Below are positions 46,471 to 57,204 of a DNA stretch of 64,000 nt, one piece after another; within the stretch, counting starts at the first letter, position 1; every line of letters begins with the position of its first letter. The notes under the pieces are model-generated. The model saw nothing but the letters and a program-made list of their open reading frames with translations. It did no database searches and was not told the origin of the DNA. The stretch comes from an uncultured Pseudomonadales bacterium (GTDB lineage Bacteria; Pseudomonadota; Gammaproteobacteria; Pseudomonadales; Cellvibrionaceae): contig CANLBN010000004.1 of the NCBI GenBank assembly GCA_947488935.1, forward strand, positions 1 through 64,000, written 5' to 3'. The translations under genes and the position numbers were made by a program.

Positions 46471-48678
46471 CTATTGAGTGTCTGCACTGATCGAAGCGTC
46501 AATAGTTAAACGCTTGTTTTCTGGCACCTCTGTAAATGCCAACACATGCATTTCGTTGGTAAACATTCTCACAAACTTCGCAAGCATTGGCCTCAGTTGC
46601 GCCGCGACAAGTAATACTAGTGCTTTACCCACTATTTCTTGCTTTTTAGCCGCATTCATAATGGACTGTTGTAATTTATCAGCGAGAATGGGTTCGATGA
46701 ATGCCCCTTCATCAACGCCAGATTTTTGTGCCTGTGCTACTGAACTCAGCAATAACTGTTCCAACCCTGGATCTAATGTCATAACAGGTAATTCAACTTC
46801 ATTGCCAATAATGCCCTGAACAATTTGTCGTGAAAGCGCCTTACGTGCCATAGCCGTTAGTGCTTCGGTATCTTGACTAGGGCCAAAACCCGTTATAGCT
46901 TCGGCGATGGATCTAAAGTCCCTTATCGATACTTGTTCGCGTAATAATTTTTGCAATACCTTACGTAGTACATTTAGCGTGACCGTAGTAGGTACAAGCT
47001 CTTCAACAAGTTTAGGGGAGTTTTTTGCAAGATTATCAAGCAACTGCTGAATGTCTTCGTGCCCTAACATTTCATCACTGTGCTTTTGCATAATTTGATT
47101 GAGATGTGTTGCTATTACAGTACCTGCATCGACAACGGTATAGCCGAGTGTTTGTGCTTTATCTTTTGTCGTTTTTTCAATCCAAACTGCATCCAGACCA
47201 AAGGCAGGGTCAGTTGTTTTAGCACCCTGTAAATCGCCAAAAACTTGACCCGGATTAATGGCTAATTCTTTATCTGTAAAAACTTCGGCCTCCCCAAGCG
47301 TAACGCCCATAAGAGTTAGCCTATATTGATTAGGCAACAAGTCGAGATTATCTCGTATGTGTACAGAGGGGATTAAAAACCCAAGCTCCTGAGATAATTT
47401 TTTGCGCACACCTTTAATACGATTTAATAGCTCTCCACCTTGGTTTTTATCAACCAGTGGAATTAATCGATAACCGACTTCTAAACCAATGATATCCACT
47501 GGCATAACATCATCCCAGCTAACCTCAACACTTTCTGTCTTTCCTTCTATAGGAGTGTCTTGATGTAGTCGTTGTGATGCAGGTAGTGCCTGTGCTCCAG
47601 AAACACTTGCTCCTCTAGCTGGGGCCTCCCCTGCTGCTACTTCTTCAATACTCGGCTCATTATTTCTTCGATTAATTAAATAAGCCATACCACCGCAAGC
47701 TGCTGCAAGCCCCAAAAATGCAATATGCGGCATGCCCGGGATAATGCCCATGATAAAGAGAACCCCTGCCGAAACCGTCAAAGCCTTCGGGGAATCAAAT
47801 AGTTGCGTCATAATCTGTGTACGCATATCTTCATTACTGTTATTGACGCGAGTCACCATAATGGCAGCTGAGACAGACAGTAATAAAGATGGGATTTGTG
47901 CCACTAAGCCATCACCAATGGTTAGCAGAATATATTTTTCAATCGCATCGGAAAATTCTAGATTATGTTGGGCCATACCAATACCCAAACCACCAATAAT
48001 ATTGATAATTAAAATCAAGATACCCGCAATAGCATCACCACGCACAAACTTACTCGCACCATCCATCGCACCATAAAAATCAGCCTCACCTGCGACATCC
48101 TTACGCCTTGTTTTTGCTTCTTCCTGATCGATTAGCCCTGAGTTTAAGTCAGCATCGATCGCCATTTGCTTACCCGGCATTGCATCAAGTGTAAAACGCG
48201 CACTTACCTCAGAAATACGCCCAGCACCCTTGGTCACAACAACAAAGTTAATAATCAATAAAATGAGAAATACAACAATACCAACGGCGTAGTTACCACC
48301 AATGACAACCTCTCCAAAGGCTTGAATCACTTTACCTGCGGCATCTCCACCTTCATGGCCCTCTAGTAACACAACGCGTGTAGAGGCAACATTGAGTGCC
48401 AAACGTAACAAGGTTGCTAAAAGTAAAATAGTCGGAAAAACGGCAAAATCGAGTGGCCTTAAGCTATAAACCCCCACCAGTAGGACAACAATAGAAAGTG
48501 CAATATTAAAAGAAAAGAATACGTCGAGAAGAAAGGCTGGGACAGGTAAAATCATCATACCCAGCAACATCATTAACATCAGTGGAATACCAACATTCCC
48601 TGCACCTAAGGTTTGTAAAGAGGATAAGACGCGCCGAGGCTCGGGGACTTTAAATTGACTAAATGTTGGTAATTCCAT
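46471..48678 (-). CDS. flhA: Flagellar export gate protein FlhA
   Basis: Core of the flagellar type III export gate. 735 residues from the ATG at 48678: eight membrane helices in the first 330 residues, with the FHIPEP-family block (RFTLDAMPGKQMAIDADLNSG-type cytoplasmic loop between helices 4 and 5), and a large soluble C-domain that docks export substrates. The frame runs 24 codons further to 48750, but the family begins shortly before MLMMLLGMMILPVPAF; no ribosome site settles the start. It is the first flagellar gene of this block; flhB and the other gate genes are not in the window. Confidence 0.95.
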   Translation of the reverse strand: MELPTFSQFKVPEPRRVLSSLQTLGAGNVGIPLMLMMLLGMMILPVPAFLLDVFFSFNIALSIVVLLVGVYSLRPLDFAVFPTILLLATLLRLALNVASTRVVLLEGHEGGDAAGKVIQAFGEVVIGGNYAVGIVVFLILLIINFVVVTKGAGRISEVSARFTLDAMPGKQMAIDADLNSGLIDQEEAKTRRKDVAGEADFYGAMDGASKFVRGDAIAGILILIINIIGGLGIGMAQHNLEFSDAIEKYILLTIGDGLVAQIPSLLLSVSAAIMVTRVNNSNEDMRTQIMTQLFDSPKALTVSAGVLFIMGIIPGMPHIAFLGLAAACGGMAYLINRRNNEPSIEEVAAGEAPARGASVSGAQALPASQRLHQDTPIEGKTESVEVSWDDVMPVDIIGLEVGYRLIPLVDKNQGGELLNRIKGVRKKLSQELGFLIPSVHIRDNLDLLPNQYRLTLMGVTLGEAEVFTDKELAINPGQVFGDLQGAKTTDPAFGLDAVWIEKTTKDKAQTLGYTVVDAGTVIATHLNQIMQKHSDEMLGHEDIQQLLDNLAKNSPKLVEELVPTTVTLNVLRKVLQKLLREQVSIRDFRSIAEAITGFGPSQDTEALTAMARKALSRQIVQGIIGNEVELPVMTLDPGLEQLLLSSVAQAQKSGVDEGAFIEPILADKLQQSIMNAAKKQEIVGKALVLLVAAQLRPMLAKFVRMFTNEMHVLAFTEVPENKRLTIDASISADTQ

Positions 48679-48922
48679 GAAATGTCGCTTTTTTGACGCT
48701 ATGACTAATAATATATTCACTATCGCAAAAACAGTGCCACTCACTAACATTCTCTCAATTAAATTTTAATGCTCAAATAGCGAACAAGTTATTTACTGAG
48801 TTCTTAAGACTTCTTAAATACTGAGCAAATATTTTTATCACTTACTCCAATTTTTTACTTGATTTTCACCTCCAATAAAGTTCAAAATCAGCAGTCTAAT
48901 AATAATGCTAGATGGATTAGTC

Positions 48923-49393
48923 ATGACTGTTCACAAAAGACTATTGATCATTGCCAATACGCCATCAGCAAATACAAAAACACTTGTTAATGCCGCTGTT
49001 CGCGGTGCCACACACCCAGATATTGGCCATATTGATGTACATTGCATTCCACCTTTACAGGCACAAGCAACAGACGTACTTAATGCTCACGGAATTTTAA
49101 TTGGGACAACCGAGAATTTCGGTTATATGAGTGGCGAAATCAAAGATTTTTTTGACCGAATTTACTATCCCTGCCTCGAAAAAACAGAAGGCCTACCCTA
49201 TAGTTGTTATATTCGCGCGGGACTCGATGGCACTGGAACCGAAATCGCCATTAAAAAAATCATTAGCGGGCTAAAATGGAATCAAGCCCAGCCCATAGAA
49301 ATTTGTAAGGGCGATTTTACTGATGATTTTATTGAACAAGTTGAAACCTTAGCAATGACAATGTCAGCCGGTGTAGAAGCTGGAATTTTTTAA
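48923..49393 (+). CDS. Flavodoxin-family protein (NAD(P)H:FMN type)
   Basis: 156 residues from the ATG at 48923, one flavodoxin-like domain. LLIIANTPSANTKTL is the phosphate-binding loop and GILIGTTENFGYMSGEIKDFFDRIYY is the second FMN-binding segment typical of NADPH-dependent reductases and WrbA-like proteins. No Cys-rich or membrane part. The frame begins at 48905, but the later ATG has GGA at 48912-48915 upstream and starts the domain directly. Redox partner unknown; the divergent neighbour is flhA and the gene is probably followed by its own end before the MFS gene. Confidence 0.82.
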   Translation: MTVHKRLLIIANTPSANTKTLVNAAVRGATHPDIGHIDVHCIPPLQAQATDVLNAHGILIGTTENFGYMSGEIKDFFDRIYYPCLEKTEGLPYSCYIRAGLDGTGTEIAIKKIISGLKWNQAQPIEICKGDFTDDFIEQVETLAMTMSAGVEAGIF

Positions 49394-49488
49394 CAGCATC
49401 AACATTTAACTTAAAGAATTATACAGAGCTATAAAAGTTAAAAACAGACAGCCTCTTACGCACCATCAAATTATTATAGGACATCAAT

Positions 49489-51252
49489 GTGCTAGCAACG
49501 TTTTCCCCTCTTATACCATTGTTGAGTAGTTGTTTTATTTTATTCATGGGTAATGGACTTACCAATACATTCCTACCATTGCGAATGCAGCTCGATGGAC
49601 TAGATACCAACACAATAGGTTTAATTATTTCATTTTACTTTATCGGTATGTTGCTAGGGGCAATGTACAGTAAGAATTTAATTAAAAATGTTGGTCATAT
49701 TCGTATGTTTAGTGGCTCTGTGGCACTGGTTGCTGCGAGTGTTTTGGCCTGCTCACTAGATTCTAGCACTATCCTTTGGGCTATCGCTCGCATCATTGCT
49801 GGCTTTTGTACAGCCTGTACTTATGCAGCTATGGAAAGCTGGCTAAGCGAAAGCTCTACTAAAGAGACACGTGGACGTGTGCTTGCTGTTTATAACGCAA
49901 TTATTATGATCGGCCTCTTTAGCGGACAGTTTTTTATTGGCCTTTTTGAAATATCTGGCAGTGAGTTATTTATATTAGCTGGTATTATTTTTTCTTTTGC
50001 ATTAATACCTGTTGCACTAAGTAAAAATAAAGCACCAGAAATTATAGAAGTGATTCCAATGTCACTATTAAAACTTTATAAAATATCTCCCCTTGGCGTT
50101 GTTAGCTGTTTTACTGCAGGAGCAACCTATTATGCTGTAATGAGCTTGTTGCCTGTTGTTGGCAAGCATTATGGATTTGAAAGTTTTACTATTTCCCTAT
50201 ATGTAGGTATAGCTATTCTTGGTGGCTTTTTCCTACAATTTCCAATTGGCTATTTATCCGACCGGTTTGATCGCCGCACTATTTTATTATTTTTACTCGT
50301 TATTTCTGCCATTGCCGATTTTGTTGTTAGTCTATTAGATCCATCAAACGGACTATGGCTTATCTTTTTAGCCACAACTATTACCAGTGGAATTATTTCT
50401 TGCATATACCCTATCAGTATTTCTCAAACTTTTGATCAGCTAAAGCAAAGCGAAATGGTATCTGCTATGGGAAGTATGATCATGGCCTTTTCTATTGGTG
50501 GTGTCATTGGCCCCTATTCTGCATCTTTATTAATGACTACTTTTGGCGATACTGCTTTGTTTTATTGCTTGGCCATCGTACAACTATCGTTGGCCATGTT
50601 TGTGCTATATCGAATGAAAATACGTGATGCACTTCCTGTAGATGAGCAAGAAGCTTTTGTAATGCAGGCAAGTGCTTTTGCAGCCCCAGCGGAACTTGAT
50701 CCCCGAGCGGAGTATATTGATAACTCTGCTCCTTCTATAGAGGCTGAAACAGCGACATCAATTGCTGAAACTGACCCTGTCGCTGCGGTAAAACTAGTAC
50801 GCGCCATTGCCATTGCCAACCCTCAACTTGCAGAGGAAGTAGTCGCCGCTGTAGTTAATGTCGATGGAATCGATGTATTACGTTTATATCAGGTAATGAG
50901 CGAAGCAACGCCTAATAAAATTTTAGATGTTACACGCGCTATTGTTGTCGAAAAGCCAGAGCTTGCCGAGGAGTTAATTAAAAAATTAAACGGATGGTAC
51001 CCAGAACAAGTCGTTCCTGTTGCCATTGAAATTGGTCGAGTATTACCCGAACTACGATTAGAAATGGCGAAAATCGCCGTCGATAGCGCACCGGAATCTG
51101 CTACGCAAATCAGAGAGTACTACATGCAGCTATTAAATGAAGAACAAGAAGCTATGCGGCCAGCAGACCGCGAAGAATTTGATGAAAAAGATATGGAAAA
51201 CTTAGTCTTACACTTAGTGAATATATGCTCTAACAATAAGAGTAAGGGATAG
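49489..51252 (+). CDS. MFS transporter with long C-terminal helical extension
   Basis: 587 residues. The first ~380 are a 12-helix major facilitator domain with a YcaD-like look (loop signature GYLSDRFDRRTILL between helices 8 and 9 side, ETRGRVLAVYN after helix 4). A soluble tail of about 205 residues follows TM12. The tail has an acidic linker, then alpha-helical repeats with recurring NPQLAEEV, KPELAEEL and LPELRLEM phrases, each about 30-35 residues apart, resembling HEAT-like or ARM-like helices. The substrate is unknown. Start is GTG at 49489, with AGGA at 49478. The extension is not usual for MFS proteins. Confidence 0.83.
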   Translation: MLATFSPLIPLLSSCFILFMGNGLTNTFLPLRMQLDGLDTNTIGLIISFYFIGMLLGAMYSKNLIKNVGHIRMFSGSVALVAASVLACSLDSSTILWAIARIIAGFCTACTYAAMESWLSESSTKETRGRVLAVYNAIIMIGLFSGQFFIGLFEISGSELFILAGIIFSFALIPVALSKNKAPEIIEVIPMSLLKLYKISPLGVVSCFTAGATYYAVMSLLPVVGKHYGFESFTISLYVGIAILGGFFLQFPIGYLSDRFDRRTILLFLLVISAIADFVVSLLDPSNGLWLIFLATTITSGIISCIYPISISQTFDQLKQSEMVSAMGSMIMAFSIGGVIGPYSASLLMTTFGDTALFYCLAIVQLSLAMFVLYRMKIRDALPVDEQEAFVMQASAFAAPAELDPRAEYIDNSAPSIEAETATSIAETDPVAAVKLVRAIAIANPQLAEEVVAAVVNVDGIDVLRLYQVMSEATPNKILDVTRAIVVEKPELAEELIKKLNGWYPEQVVPVAIEIGRVLPELRLEMAKIAVDSAPESATQIREYYMQLLNEEQEAMRPADREEFDEKDMENLVLHLVNICSNNKSKG

Positions 51253-51440
51253 CTAAACCTGATCTTTTCCAACGACTCTAAGTGATTATTATTTTTATAT
51301 CTTTGCAATTTTTTACACTAAAAAAACATCAGCATATGGAACTTGCAAATAAGCCTTGGTGGAATTTTTGGCAAGAAAAATAGCCCCCTTTGAGGTACAA
51401 ATTAAAGATAGCAATGTGCTATTAGCAAAATATTCAACGG

Positions 51441-51522
51441 GCTCCTGCTCACGCCAATTATCTACATCCAACGGCATGGCTTCCGCTCCTGCTCACGCCA
51501 AGTACCTACATCCATGTAGGCA
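51441..51522. repeat. Dispersed repeat, two units
   Basis: Two copies of the element seen at 1-131, starting at 51441 and 51485 (44-bp period). Both start GCTCCTGCTCACGCCA; the second ends in the palindrome CCTACATCCATGTAGG. The copies differ in the bases after GCCA and in the first unit's later part, so they have diverged. Located between the MFS gene and the BCCT transporter, in non-coding DNA. Confidence 0.8.
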
Positions 51523-51591
51523 AAAAAGGCATGACCTCTTTTATGATTTTCTGTACTTATCGGTTCAATTTTTACAAACTATAAAAGTAAA

Positions 51592-51624
51592 AAATCCCCA
51601 CTAGCTTTTAGCTAATGGGGATTT
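51592..51624 (-). terminator. Intrinsic terminator of the BCCT gene
   Basis: AAATCCCCA and TGGGGATTT, extended by a TAGC/GCTA pair with a one-base offset, form a stable hairpin. On the minus strand it is followed by a T-run (A residues before 51592). It stands about 30 bp after the stop of the transporter gene. Confidence 0.8.
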
Positions 51625-51654
51625 CGTTATATATAAAAAGCTACTTATTGAAGA

Positions 51655-53319
51655 TTAAGCTTCTGAAGGTGCTGCGGTTGTTGGCACACCTGCTTTCTCA
51701 CGCAATCCATCACGATAAATTGCTTTAATAAGAGATAAGCACATCAGCGCCATCACCACGGAGAATGGGAATGCACCGATCACCATCGCGGTCACAATAG
51801 CTTTATAACCACCAGCAATTAGTAATGAGCCAACCACTAAGCCAAGTGAAACACCCCAGAAGATAATATGTGCGCGACCTTTAGGGCTTTCATCACCTGC
51901 TGCGTTAATTGTGTTAACAATTAATACTGCCGAGTCAGCAGATGTAACTAGGTAGGTTAATAGCAGTATAAGGATCAATGCTGTTGCAATCCAAGCGGCT
52001 GTTTCATTGAGTAATACACCCATAACCGCATAGAGCTTGTCGCCGTTAAGTGCATCTTTAATAGCGCCTCCAGCTTCACCAGTAAGTTCAAGGCTAATTG
52101 CTGTACCACCGGCAAAAGAGAACCAGATAAAGCAAACAATAGATGGCAAAATCATCGCACCTAGAACGAACTCACGAATAGAGCGTCCTCTTGAGATACG
52201 AGCAAGGAAAAGCCCAACGAAAGGAGCAAAAGCGATCCACCAGGCCCAGTAGAATACTGACCAGCCACCCTGCCAACCTGCAACCTTATCACCTACTTCT
52301 GTACCATCTGCACTAAACACAGCAAATGATAGATAAGGCAATGCAATCACATAATCGATAAGGCCATTAAATAATGCAGTAAGACCGAACCATGTCGCAC
52401 CAAAAATTAATAAGAAGGACAATAGAGCGATACTCAATATCATGTTGATATTAGACAACCATTTGATACCACGGCCAACACCAGATAGTGCGGAGAGAGT
52501 TGAAGCTCCCATAATAATAACTAAAGCAAAAATGATGGCAGCTGTTGAAGGAACTTCTTTTCCGTCGGCATTTGCGGTTAATAACCAATCACCAACGCCT
52601 ATTCGATGTAGGCCCAATGTAAACTGTTCGACACCAAAGCCTAATGCTTGAGCTACACCCAAGATTGTTGCAACAACCGCAACAACATCAACAACGTTAC
52701 CTAAACCACCTGAGAGTGACTTACCGAAAAGAGGGGTTAATCCAGAGCGCATGGTAAGTGGCAAATCACGACGATAAGCGAAAAATGCTAATGATAAACC
52801 AACTAATGCATAACACGCCCAAGCACCCAAGCCCCAATGCAAAAATGACCATTTATAGGCATTTCTGACGTTTTCAGCGGTTCCGCCTTCAACTAAACCT
52901 CGGATAACTTCTGGGTTGTTATAAAAGTGAATCATGGGTTCAGCAACAGCCCAAGTCAACATGCCTACACCGATACCGGCACCAAACATCATTGAGAACC
53001 AAGAAAAGTTAGAAAACTCTGGCTTTTCGCCGGGCTTACCCAAATTCATACGTCCCGATGATGGCCACAAAGCTAATGCTAAGCAAACGATGACATAGAA
53101 TGTGACCACCCATATATACCAAGCGCCGAAATTCTCCAGAGTAAAAGCTTGGACTGCCGATAAGATTTCGCCTGCCTGTTTGGGAAAGGCACAAGCCCAA
53201 ATAATTAGTGTGCTGATTATTATTTTTGAAGGTAAGGCTATGAATTTACTAAACCCCGTATAAAACCCTGTATCGGATGTTTCTATAGGGAGGTCTGTTA
53301 ATGCTTCTTTGATAGTCAT
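51655..53319 (-). CDS. BCCT-family osmolyte transporter
   Basis: Betaine/carnitine/choline transporter family, 554 residues and 12 helices. The glycine-rich TM3 segment reads MFGAGIGVGMLTWAVAEPMIHFY, and the TM8 block WTLFYWAWWIAFAPFVGLF-type signature is present as VFYWAWWIAFAPFVGLFLARIS, with the aromatic residues that line the quaternary-amine site. The N-terminus is short and there is no long osmosensing tail, so it may be a constitutive importer of choline, betaine or DMSP; the substrate is not determinable. Start ATG is preceded by GAGGAATAATA. It is transcribed alone, with its own terminator. Confidence 0.92.
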   Translation of the reverse strand: MTIKEALTDLPIETSDTGFYTGFSKFIALPSKIIISTLIIWACAFPKQAGEILSAVQAFTLENFGAWYIWVVTFYVIVCLALALWPSSGRMNLGKPGEKPEFSNFSWFSMMFGAGIGVGMLTWAVAEPMIHFYNNPEVIRGLVEGGTAENVRNAYKWSFLHWGLGAWACYALVGLSLAFFAYRRDLPLTMRSGLTPLFGKSLSGGLGNVVDVVAVVATILGVAQALGFGVEQFTLGLHRIGVGDWLLTANADGKEVPSTAAIIFALVIIMGASTLSALSGVGRGIKWLSNINMILSIALLSFLLIFGATWFGLTALFNGLIDYVIALPYLSFAVFSADGTEVGDKVAGWQGGWSVFYWAWWIAFAPFVGLFLARISRGRSIREFVLGAMILPSIVCFIWFSFAGGTAISLELTGEAGGAIKDALNGDKLYAVMGVLLNETAAWIATALILILLLTYLVTSADSAVLIVNTINAAGDESPKGRAHIIFWGVSLGLVVGSLLIAGGYKAIVTAMVIGAFPFSVVMALMCLSLIKAIYRDGLREKAGVPTTAAPSEA

Positions 53320-53754
53320 TATTATTCCTCAGATTATTATAATTAATTATGGTGTTCTGCTTGCTCCACTTGTAGTTATTATGGTTTTGTAACAAGAAAA
53401 GTCACTAATCTATAACTAGCGATTATCAAAGACTACCACGATTAATCTTGTCTTTCCAAGGATTCATGGCCATCTCCGGCAAGTTTTTAAATTACGTTAA
53501 AAAAAGTAGGGAGAATCGACAAAAGTTATGAATTTTTATTCATATAAAAATATGATTTTTTGTATCAAAAAAATTAAAAGTCACTTAAATAAGGAGGTAA
53601 ATAAAGTTTAAGCCATAATATATGAAAAAAAAGTCATATTTAAATCATCAATATTATTGCTAGAAAACCCCTATTTAGACAAAAAAGCATATGCCAAACA
53701 GGCGTAACTGCTTAGTATTGTGATAAAACATCAATCCTTAAGGGGCATCAGATA
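53320..53754. other. Intergenic region upstream of the BCCT gene
   Basis: About 435 bp, very AT-rich in the middle. Holds the BCCT promoter and the 3' end of cysG. A good AGGAGG-like site at 53591-53597 on the plus strand is followed only by a 13-codon frame at 53622, which I do not call. No other feature seen. Confidence 0.5.
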
Positions 53755-55149
53755 TTACTTATTTTTATACCAATTTAATTGGCTATTCAGTGAAACCACA
53801 CTACCTATTACCAATAATGTTGGCGCTCTTACCGCTTCATTTTTCACTTTATCTGACAAGGTAGAAAGTGACCCAACAACAACACGTTGGTCTGGTGTTG
53901 TTCCCTTTTCTATTAAAGCGGCGGGGGTATTTTCATCTCGGCCACAAGTTATAAGTTCACGACAGATCTCATCGAGGTTAACAAGCCCCATATAAAAAAC
54001 TAAAGTCTGGCGTGAATCTAGAAAGGACTGCCAATCTAAATCGAGCTTGCCATCTTTTGTATGCCCGGTAACAAAGCGTACTGATTGCGCGTGATCCCTG
54101 TGGGTTAAAGGAATACCAGAGTATGCCGAACAGCCAGAGGCAGCAGTAATCCCTGGCACCACCTGGAAAGGCACATTATTTTCGGCAAGTAATTCTATTT
54201 CCTCTCCACCACGACCAAAGATAAAAGGATCGCCCCCTTTTAGCCTCAATACACGCAAGCCCTGCTGTGCGTAGTCAACCAGCAGCTGATTAATATTTTG
54301 TTGAGGCACAGCATGATCGTCACGCCGCTTACCCACATAAACGCGCTCGGCATCTCTGCGCACCAAATTTAAAACGGCATCACTCACCAATCTATCGTAT
54401 AAGACAATATCTGCTTGCTGCATTAGACGAAGTGCTTTAAAGGTTAATAAATCAGGATCCCCTGGGCCACCACCGACTAAATACACCTCACCACTAAGCT
54501 CATTAGTCTCAAGATTCTGATAGGACTCTAAAAGTGCATGAATACTTTTTTCGGCATCGCTTATCTTGCCCGAAAATGCTTTTTCGGCAATTGGCCCCTC
54601 AAAAACCGACTGCCAAAAGCGTAAACGTTGCTCACCCGAGGTTAATTTATTTTTAACGATATGGCGAAATTTACTCGCGATTTTTGCGAGTGTCCCGTAA
54701 CTAGAGGGGAACATTACCTCAAGCTTAGAGCGTATTTGACGCGCAAGTACCGGCGCTTCGCCACCACTAGTAATAGCAATCATCAATGGCGAGCGATCAA
54801 CAATGGCAGGAGTAATAATACTGCACAAATCTGGCGAGTCGACAACGTTAACTGGTAGTTTTTGTGCCTGCGCTACTTGCGATACGTGTTTATTGACCTC
54901 ACTATCATCGGTTGCACAAATGACCAGCATCGCGCATTCTAGATCTGCTTCTTCAAATTTTCTAAAGTGACATTCGCCATGGCATTCTTTTACCAGCAAT
55001 TGCATTTCATCAGTAATATAAGGCGCTACAACAATAATACGTGCACCCGCTTTACTAATCAGACGCGCCTTACGCGTTGCAATAGCACCACCACCGACAA
55101 ATAAACACGTTCGATTTTTTAAATCGAAAAAGAATGGCATAAAATCCAT
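53755..55149 (-). CDS. cysG: Siroheme synthase CysG (trifunctional)
   Basis: Makes siroheme, the cofactor of sulfite and nitrite reductases, from uroporphyrinogen III. 464 residues. The N-terminal half is the precorrin-2 dehydrogenase/sirohydrochlorin ferrochelatase (NAD-binding [15 protein letters not shown]; catalytic-type Ser in [16 protein letters not shown]), and the C-terminal half the SAM-dependent uroporphyrinogen methyltransferase ([56 protein letters not shown]). ATG at 55149 gives the family's MDF start. Separated from serS by a terminator, so it has its own transcript. Confidence 0.95.
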   Translation of the reverse strand: MDFMPFFFDLKNRTCLFVGGGAIATRKARLISKAGARIIVVAPYITDEMQLLVKECHGECHFRKFEEADLECAMLVICATDDSEVNKHVSQVAQAQKLPVNVVDSPDLCSIITPAIVDRSPLMIAITSGGEAPVLARQIRSKLEVMFPSSYGTLAKIASKFRHIVKNKLTSGEQRLRFWQSVFEGPIAEKAFSGKISDAEKSIHALLESYQNLETNELSGEVYLVGGGPGDPDLLTFKALRLMQQADIVLYDRLVSDAVLNLVRRDAERVYVGKRRDDHAVPQQNINQLLVDYAQQGLRVLRLKGGDPFIFGRGGEEIELLAENNVPFQVVPGITAASGCSAYSGIPLTHRDHAQSVRFVTGHTKDGKLDLDWQSFLDSRQTLVFYMGLVNLDEICRELITCGRDENTPAALIEKGTTPDQRVVVGSLSTLSDKVKNEAVRAPTLLVIGSVVSLNSQLNWYKNK

Positions 55150-55180
55150 GATCAAATCTCTATCTTATAAATATAAAATT

Positions 55181-55208
55181 AAAAAAGGCACTAAAAAGCG
55201 CCTTTTTT
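55181..55208. terminator. Intrinsic terminator between serS and cysG
   Basis: AAAAAAGGC (55181-55189) pairs with GCCTTTTTT (55200-55208). The A- and T-runs make it able to work in both directions; it ends the serS transcript on the minus strand. Confidence 0.75.
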
Positions 55209-55236
55209 GTTGTCACCTAAGCCTATTCAGCCACCC

Positions 55237-56526
<1,290 letters not shown>

Positions 56527-56614
56527 TCATTCCAAATTTTTACTACTGAGTATCTACAGTTAATAGTTAGAGGTTAAACAAAAGCCTTATCAGATAACAA
56601 CATTCGCGTATATA

Positions 56615-56764
56615 TTATGCTGCTATTTGATAAGACTCTATATTGTTGCGTATTGCTTTTTTACTGTACTTACTTTCTCCGCGCTTAAGTGCTTTCTTTT
56701 TGTCTTTAAAAACAATAGATTTATTAAATTTTTTCGCATGTTTAGCGACAAAATTATTTTTCAT
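56615..56764 (-). CDS. Small basic conserved-looking protein (49 aa)
   Basis: A 50-codon frame from ATG 56764 to TAA 56615, with a strong Shine-Dalgarno (GGAGAAGG) four bases upstream on the minus strand. The product is 49 residues, about 30 percent Lys/Arg, with MKNNFVAKHAKKFNKS at the start, then KDKKKALKRGESKYSKKA. No signal peptide or hydrophobic segment, so it is probably cytoplasmic and might bind RNA or ribosomes. I recall similar short 'VAKHAxxFNKAxVFxDRKK' proteins (DUF7230-type) in gammaproteobacteria, but cannot verify. It sits between serS and crcB on the same strand. Confidence 0.72.
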   Translation of the reverse strand: MKNNFVAKHAKKFNKSIVFKDKKKALKRGESKYSKKAIRNNIESYQIAA

Positions 56765-56832
56765 AGCCTTCTCCATATTATTTATTCATTCTCTGACAAC
56801 GACCCTTTAGATCAATAAACCCTAACTCACCT

Positions 56833-57204
56833 TTATAATAAGCGCTGAAGAATACCAATCGTTAAGCCCGCACAAACTAAGCAGGCAACCACAGTGCTAA
56901 TAATATAAACCAGCGCAATAATAAGCTCCCCATTTTGCCAAAGCAGCAAGCCATCTAGTGCAAAACTTGAAAAAGTAGTGAGTGCACCTAAAAAGCCAAC
57001 AATAATAAAAAATCGCCACTGCTCTGCTAGTACTGCCTTCTCTACAATTAACACATAAAAGAAAGCAATTAAAATTGAGCCGAGCACATTAGCAAACCAA
57101 ATTGCCCATGGAAAGCCGTTATGAGAAACCGGTATCAACAAAGTTAAACCATATCGACTCATTGCTCCTAAAGCCCCCCCCAATGCAACGGATAACCAAA
57201 TCAT
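56833..57204 (-). CDS. crcB: Fluoride channel CrcB (Fluc)
   Basis: Fluoride efflux channel, 123 residues with four helices, working as a dual-topology homodimer. Family motifs: [11 protein letters not shown] in helix 1, [13 protein letters not shown] in helix 2 (usual Asn and Gly), [15 protein letters not shown] in helix 3 with the conserved Phe-rich TTFSSF. Only one copy is present. It overlaps rarA by 4 bp and lies about 70 bp before the 49-residue gene. No fluoride riboswitch is found, as expected within an operon. Confidence 0.93.
   Translation of the reverse strand: MIWLSVALGGALGAMSRYGLTLLIPVSHNGFPWAIWFANVLGSILIAFFYVLIVEKAVLAEQWRFFIIVGFLGALTTFSSFALDGLLLWQNGELIIALVYIISTVVACLVCAGLTIGILQRLL

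Noticed and set aside
51356..51604. 82-codon frame containing MASAPAHAKYLHPC
   Set aside because: It is a read-through of the dispersed 44/46-bp repeat and the terminator of the BCCT gene, so almost surely non-coding.
53591..53663. Strong AGGAGG followed by a 13-codon frame at 53622
   Set aside because: The ATG is about 25 bases from the ribosome site and the frame is too short; no family.
56833..57204. Possible fluoride riboswitch for crcB
   Set aside because: crcB overlaps rarA with no leader, so there is no place for one.
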